Source: Cryomorphaceae bacterium BACL7 MAG-120322-bin74 (GTDB lineage: Bacteria > Bacteroidota > Bacteroidia > Flavobacteriales > Schleiferiaceae). Taken from it: a stretch of DNA of 56,045 nt. Position 1 is the stretch's first letter; the number at the start of each line of letters is the position of its first letter. The stretch is from positions 1 to 56,045 of the forward strand of contig LICG01000009.1 of assembly GCA_001438205.1 (NCBI GenBank), in the 5' to 3' direction. The notes beneath the pieces were generated by a model that did not search any database, had not been told where the DNA came from, and saw nothing but the letters and a program-made list of their open reading frames with translations. The translations under genes and the position numbers were made by a program. Positions 53,642 through 56,045 of the stretch are shown in pieces.

Positions 53642-53713
53642 AAAGATTGTCCTGTGAACACAAATAAAGGAAGCTGCGATATGGGATATTTATATGTCTA
53701 TGGGACAATCTTT
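53642..53713. repeat. 11-bp inverted repeat with 50-base spacer
   Basis: AAAGATTGTCC (53642-53652) and GGACAATCTTT (53703-53713) are perfect inverted copies. They span the gap between the NUDIX regulator and the membrane-protein gene, and the right arm lies inside the last codons of the latter. It could be a long hairpin or paired operator half-sites. Confidence 0.6.
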
Positions 53714-54063
53714 TTGGTCAAAGCTCTTCTTTGAATTTTGCTCCAACCATAGAAAAGCAGCGCACCGAAACCATAGGCGAGTACATCGTATAGGTCGGAT
53801 GTGAATCGATCATCAAATGCGGGAATCCACGCTTCAAAAGCAATGGAACCAGCTGCCCAAGCCAAGAATATAAATGGGCCATTCCATTGAAAAGCAGGGG
53901 CCATGATGCGCACAGCCCATCCGGCCAGACCTAGGGCAATGGGTAGAAAAAGTAGAGGGTCCAGGTAGCTATCTATCCACGTAAAGTACATCTGCGTATG
54001 CAGTGCCCACTGGTGAATGCCAAATAGACTAATGCACGTAAGTAAGGGTATTTCGCGTTTCAA
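53698..54063 (-). CDS. small membrane protein, function unknown
   Basis: 121 residues with four predicted membrane helices (PLLTCISLFGIHQWALH, YLDPLLFLPIALGLAGWAV, GPFIFLAWAAGSIAFEAW, LYDVLAYGFGALLFYGW) and a basic tail. The DRFTSDLYDVLAYGFGAL pattern is loosely like VanZ-type proteins, but I do not assign a family. The start is taken as TTG at 54063, which overlaps the TGA of the zinc-ribbon gene as TTGA, the same coupling as ATGA elsewhere. The alternative ATG at 54120 would overlap that gene by 61 bases. Confidence 0.65.
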   Translation of the reverse strand: MKREIPLLTCISLFGIHQWALHTQMYFTWIDSYLDPLLFLPIALGLAGWAVRIMAPAFQWNGPFIFLAWAAGSIAFEAWIPAFDDRFTSDLYDVLAYGFGALLFYGWSKIQRRALTKKIVP

Positions 54064-54347
54064 ACGGCAACCCAATAGGCCATCCAGGCAATGGAGCCAG
54101 CAAAAAACATGGCCACCCATTGAAGAGCAACGCCCGTATTTTTAATAAATCTAAGGGGTGCTGAAATAGTAGAGTCTTTTATCCAAGTGGGTAGTGGCAT
54201 TTCGAAAGGGTTAGGCGTGCGGTGGTCTTCGGGCTGCTTAGCGCAGTTATGTAATGCATCGGCATCCTTGTTTAAGCAATTTGGACAATGCCCATGCTGC
54301 CCTTCGTGCCAGGTTTGACATGTAGTACAAAGAAAAATCCGTTTCAT
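54060..54347 (-). CDS. zinc-ribbon protein with one C-terminal membrane helix, function unknown
   Basis: 95 residues. The N-terminus has two CxxC knuckles, FLCTTCQTW and GHCPNCLNK, 14 residues apart, a treble-clef or rubredoxin-like zinc ribbon. A polar stretch follows, then one hydrophobic helix (NTGVALQWVAMFFAGSIAWM). It should sit in the cytoplasmic membrane with the ribbon in the cytoplasm. The gene forms a two-gene unit with the small membrane protein downstream. I recognise no named family. Confidence 0.72.
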   Translation of the reverse strand: MKRIFLCTTCQTWHEGQHGHCPNCLNKDADALHNCAKQPEDHRTPNPFEMPLPTWIKDSTISAPLRFIKNTGVALQWVAMFFAGSIAWMAYWVAV

Positions 54348-54351
54348 ACCG

Positions 54352-54359
54352 CAAATTTA
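54352..54359 (-). promoter_or_regulatory. -7 box (TAAATTTG) of the zinc-ribbon gene, containing the phosphatase stop codon
   Basis: The minus strand reads TAAATTTG-CGGT-ATG. The box fully matches TAnnTTTG, sits four bases before the ATG at 54347, and its first three bases are the TAA stop of the upstream phosphatase gene. Confidence 0.52.
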
Positions 54360-55877
54360 CAATGGACCCAGCGCAAAGGGGGCACGTCGTAAGGCGTTTT
54401 TTGTCCAAGGGACAAACCGTCTTTTTCGCTTATGTTGAATTTGCCCTCCAGCCTTTTGTTTGATTTCATCCATAAAAACCCAAGTAGATTCAACGTATGC
54501 TTGGCCAAATTCCACCAGCATAAATCCATGGTCACGGGTGTTGACAAACTCCAAGTTGTGATTTCCCCACTTCAATAGAAAACCCGCCAAACGCGCAATA
54601 AGCGGCTGTGCAAATTCATTGAAATTGGGTGATGTAATACTCTGTACGCAAAGCTCAACATAGCCTTTATTTTGAAATGCCCATGCGCAATGGGAGTCCC
54701 CAGTGAGAATGACTACGGGCGCAGACGTGGCAAAATAGGATGACAAAAGATCCCGCTCTTTCGCATAACCATCCCACGCATCCAGATTATACGATGCAAC
54801 CTTTTTGGATGGAAGAACACCCAAATTCAGTGGGGAGAAAATAACCTGGTTGCATATTACGCGATAGGCAGCTTGGCTTTGCTCAAGGCTGCCTAAAAGC
54901 CAATCCCTTTGATGTGGGCTCATCATATGGTGAACTTCCTCAGGCTGAAAACGGTCTTCGTTCTTTTTAGGTTGCGCCGTTCTTCCGTCTAAACGCGTCT
55001 CAAGAAGAATGAGGTCAACCATCTGTCCAAAACGTAGCACTCGATAACCTTGCGGTTGGTCTTCTCGGATGGGCATCCATTCTCTGTATGCTTGCATGGC
55101 TGCTTTTGCGCGATCCAAGTATGCACCTTCTTCTGCTTGGTGATTCTGAGCGCCAGATTGATAGCTATTATTGGCAATTTCATGGTCATCCCAGATGGCA
55201 ATGATCGGATGTGCTGCATGCAAAGCTTGAAGGTCGGGATCCTGGTGGTATTGCGCATAACGTAGTCGGTAGTCTTCTATGGAGAGGAGTTCATGGTTGG
55301 GAATATGTTTTCGTTCGGCCAAAGTCCATTTTGCCTTTATAGGGGCATATTCATATAAGTAATCGCCTAGATGTACCACGGCATCTAAGCCTTCTTGAGC
55401 CGCAAGAGCCTTATAGGCATGAAAAAAACCAGCTTCATAATTTGCGCATGAAACAACCCCTAGTTTGATGGGTTCCATAGCGTTTGGCGGAGGTGCAGTC
55501 TTTGTCCGGCCAACGGGAGACGTAGACTCATTCCACCAAAATCGATAATAATAGTGGGTCGACGCCTGAAGCCCTCGGGCAATGACTTTCACGGTTCCTC
55601 CGCTGTTCGCAGTGGTCATAGCAATCCCGCTGATATCAATGTGATGGAACGTAGAATCGGAGGTACATTCCCAAACCAGGGTTTCTACTGATTGGGTTGG
55701 ATGGATGGCGGTCCACAATACGACAGATTCAGAATAGGGATCTCCTGATGCCACGCCATAAGGAAACGCGCTAAAGTTCTGTCCCCAGCCTTGTGTGATC
55801 AAAGAGAGGGTTAGCAGCCCGAAGAGGACAGGTTTGTTTGAAATGAATAACGATGCTAATAGGAAGAATTTGCGCAT
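54357..55877 (-). CDS. phoD: PhoD-like alkaline phosphatase/phosphodiesterase, exported
   Basis: 506 residues. A hydrophobic leader (MRKFFLLASLFISN then PVLFGLLTLSLITQ, cleavage likely after GWGQ) precedes the N-terminal PhoD domain, FPYGVASGDPYSESVVLWT. The metallophosphatase domain follows, with GVVSCANYEAGFFHAY, AVVHLGDYLYEY, WDDHEIANN and LTGDSHCAW as metal-binding motifs. It should release phosphate from organic phosphates in the periplasm or outside. The leader is unusually long and has no twin arginine, unlike classic Tat-exported PhoD. The start at 55877 avoids a polar N-terminal extension. Confidence 0.9.
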   Translation of the reverse strand: MRKFFLLASLFISNKPVLFGLLTLSLITQGWGQNFSAFPYGVASGDPYSESVVLWTAIHPTQSVETLVWECTSDSTFHHIDISGIAMTTANSGGTVKVIARGLQASTHYYYRFWWNESTSPVGRTKTAPPPNAMEPIKLGVVSCANYEAGFFHAYKALAAQEGLDAVVHLGDYLYEYAPIKAKWTLAERKHIPNHELLSIEDYRLRYAQYHQDPDLQALHAAHPIIAIWDDHEIANNSYQSGAQNHQAEEGAYLDRAKAAMQAYREWMPIREDQPQGYRVLRFGQMVDLILLETRLDGRTAQPKKNEDRFQPEEVHHMMSPHQRDWLLGSLEQSQAAYRVICNQVIFSPLNLGVLPSKKVASYNLDAWDGYAKERDLLSSYFATSAPVVILTGDSHCAWAFQNKGYVELCVQSITSPNFNEFAQPLIARLAGFLLKWGNHNLEFVNTRDHGFMLVEFGQAYVESTWVFMDEIKQKAGGQIQHKRKRRFVPWTKNALRRAPFALGPL

Positions 55878-55968
55878 GGATTTTTTTTCAGTGCTGCAAG
55901 AAACAAATTCAAAACGAAACGCGCACAAAGGATTCTGTGTTGTCCCTTAGAGGGGAATTATGAGGAAC

Positions 55969-55998
55969 AAAAAAGCCCCACTCACAAAGAGCAGGGCT
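55969..55998 (-). terminator. intrinsic terminator after the tRNA gene
   Basis: Minus-strand stem between 55989-55998 and 55974-55983 with a 5-base loop, followed by a T run (55974-55969). Two positions are G-U wobbles on the minus strand but would be C-A mismatches on the plus strand, so it works in the minus direction, 12 bases after the tRNA end. Confidence 0.78.
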
Positions 55999-56010
55999 TT
56001 CATTTTGCTG

Positions 56011-56045
56011 TGGTTCGGGGCGGTTTCGAACCGCCGACACATGGA
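56011..56045 (-). tRNA. tRNA gene, 3' part only
   Basis: Read on the minus strand: anticodon-stem 3' arm TCCAT, variable loop GTGTC, T stem GGCGG/CCGCC with loop TTCGAAA, acceptor 3' strand CCGAACC and discriminator A. No CCA is encoded. The anticodon lies just beyond the window. The GTGTC variable loop resembles tRNA-Phe, but the isotype is not proven. Confidence 0.82.

Noticed and set aside
1-56045. Mobile elements, prophage, CRISPR arrays or defence islands
   Set aside because: I found no transposase, integrase, phage structural gene, cas gene or spaced direct-repeat array. The gene content is chromosomal and housekeeping.

Overview
The window is a 56-kb piece of a chromosome from the phylum Bacteroidota, most likely a member of the Flavobacteriales with unusually high GC. 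Four pieces of evidence point there. Several proteins carry type IX secretion (T9SS) sorting domains: type A at 1 and 12404, type B (CHU_C) at 37736 and 46641. The gliding genes gldD and gldE sit beside ssb and mutY. A class II HMG-CoA reductase and a GHMP kinase indicate the mevalonate route to isoprenoids. Promoters have the Bacteroidota form TAnnTTTG, and Shine-Dalgarno sites are almost absent. Genes are packed densely, no intergenic gap exceeds about 230 bases, and I see no IS element, prophage, CRISPR array or rRNA operon.

Layout. 1-7.9 kb: end of a T9SS cargo gene, nth (divergent from bcp), then recA, a TPR lipoprotein and an oligopeptidase B lipoprotein, facing waaA and a predicted outer-membrane barrel protein. 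7.9-16.3 kb: a seven-gene surface-sugar operon (DegT aminotransferase, ugd, UDP-glucuronate decarboxylase, galE, a T9SS cargo gene, rfbB, kdsB). With waaA nearby and manC at 43-44 kb it supplies Kdo and nucleotide sugars for lipopolysaccharide or capsule. 16.3-23.2 kb (minus strand): rplU-rpmA, then serS, a small lipoprotein, a DUF4286 protein, an S9 peptidase, an M16 peptidase and an O-methyltransferase. 23.4-26.8 kb: an exported M16 pair, one member catalytic and one without the zinc motif, behind a structured leader. 26.9-37.7 kb: EamA transporter and heme A synthase (divergent), gldD, gldE, ssb, mutY, then hup, a TPR protein, a 29-residue basic protein, RNase G, recX, ltaE and prfB. 37.7-48.8 kb: two large type B T9SS proteins flank arsC-like, fumC, a 54-residue membrane protein, manC, adk, obgE, a PAP2 phosphatase and crcB. 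48.8-56 kb (minus strand): GHMP kinase, HMG-CoA reductase, a sodium/solute symporter, a NUDIX-winged-helix regulator, an unknown zinc-ribbon/membrane-protein pair, a PhoD-like phosphatase, and the 3' end of a tRNA.

The content is mostly housekeeping. The clearest signal that the gene list does not explain is how transcription and translation begin. At least eight genes on both strands have a -7 box TAnnTT(T/C)G exactly 4 or 5 bases before the ATG, which implies leaderless mRNAs. Several boxes are merged with other elements: a palindrome shared by two divergent genes, the U-tract of an upstream terminator, or the stop codon of the preceding gene. Inside operons, starts and stops overlap as ATGA, TAATG or 8-base overlaps, in place of ribosome binding sites. 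Other oddities are a GldD that has lost its lipidation cysteine, an endonuclease III without iron-sulfur cysteines, an RNase G without the zinc-link motif, and a prfB without the frameshift stop.
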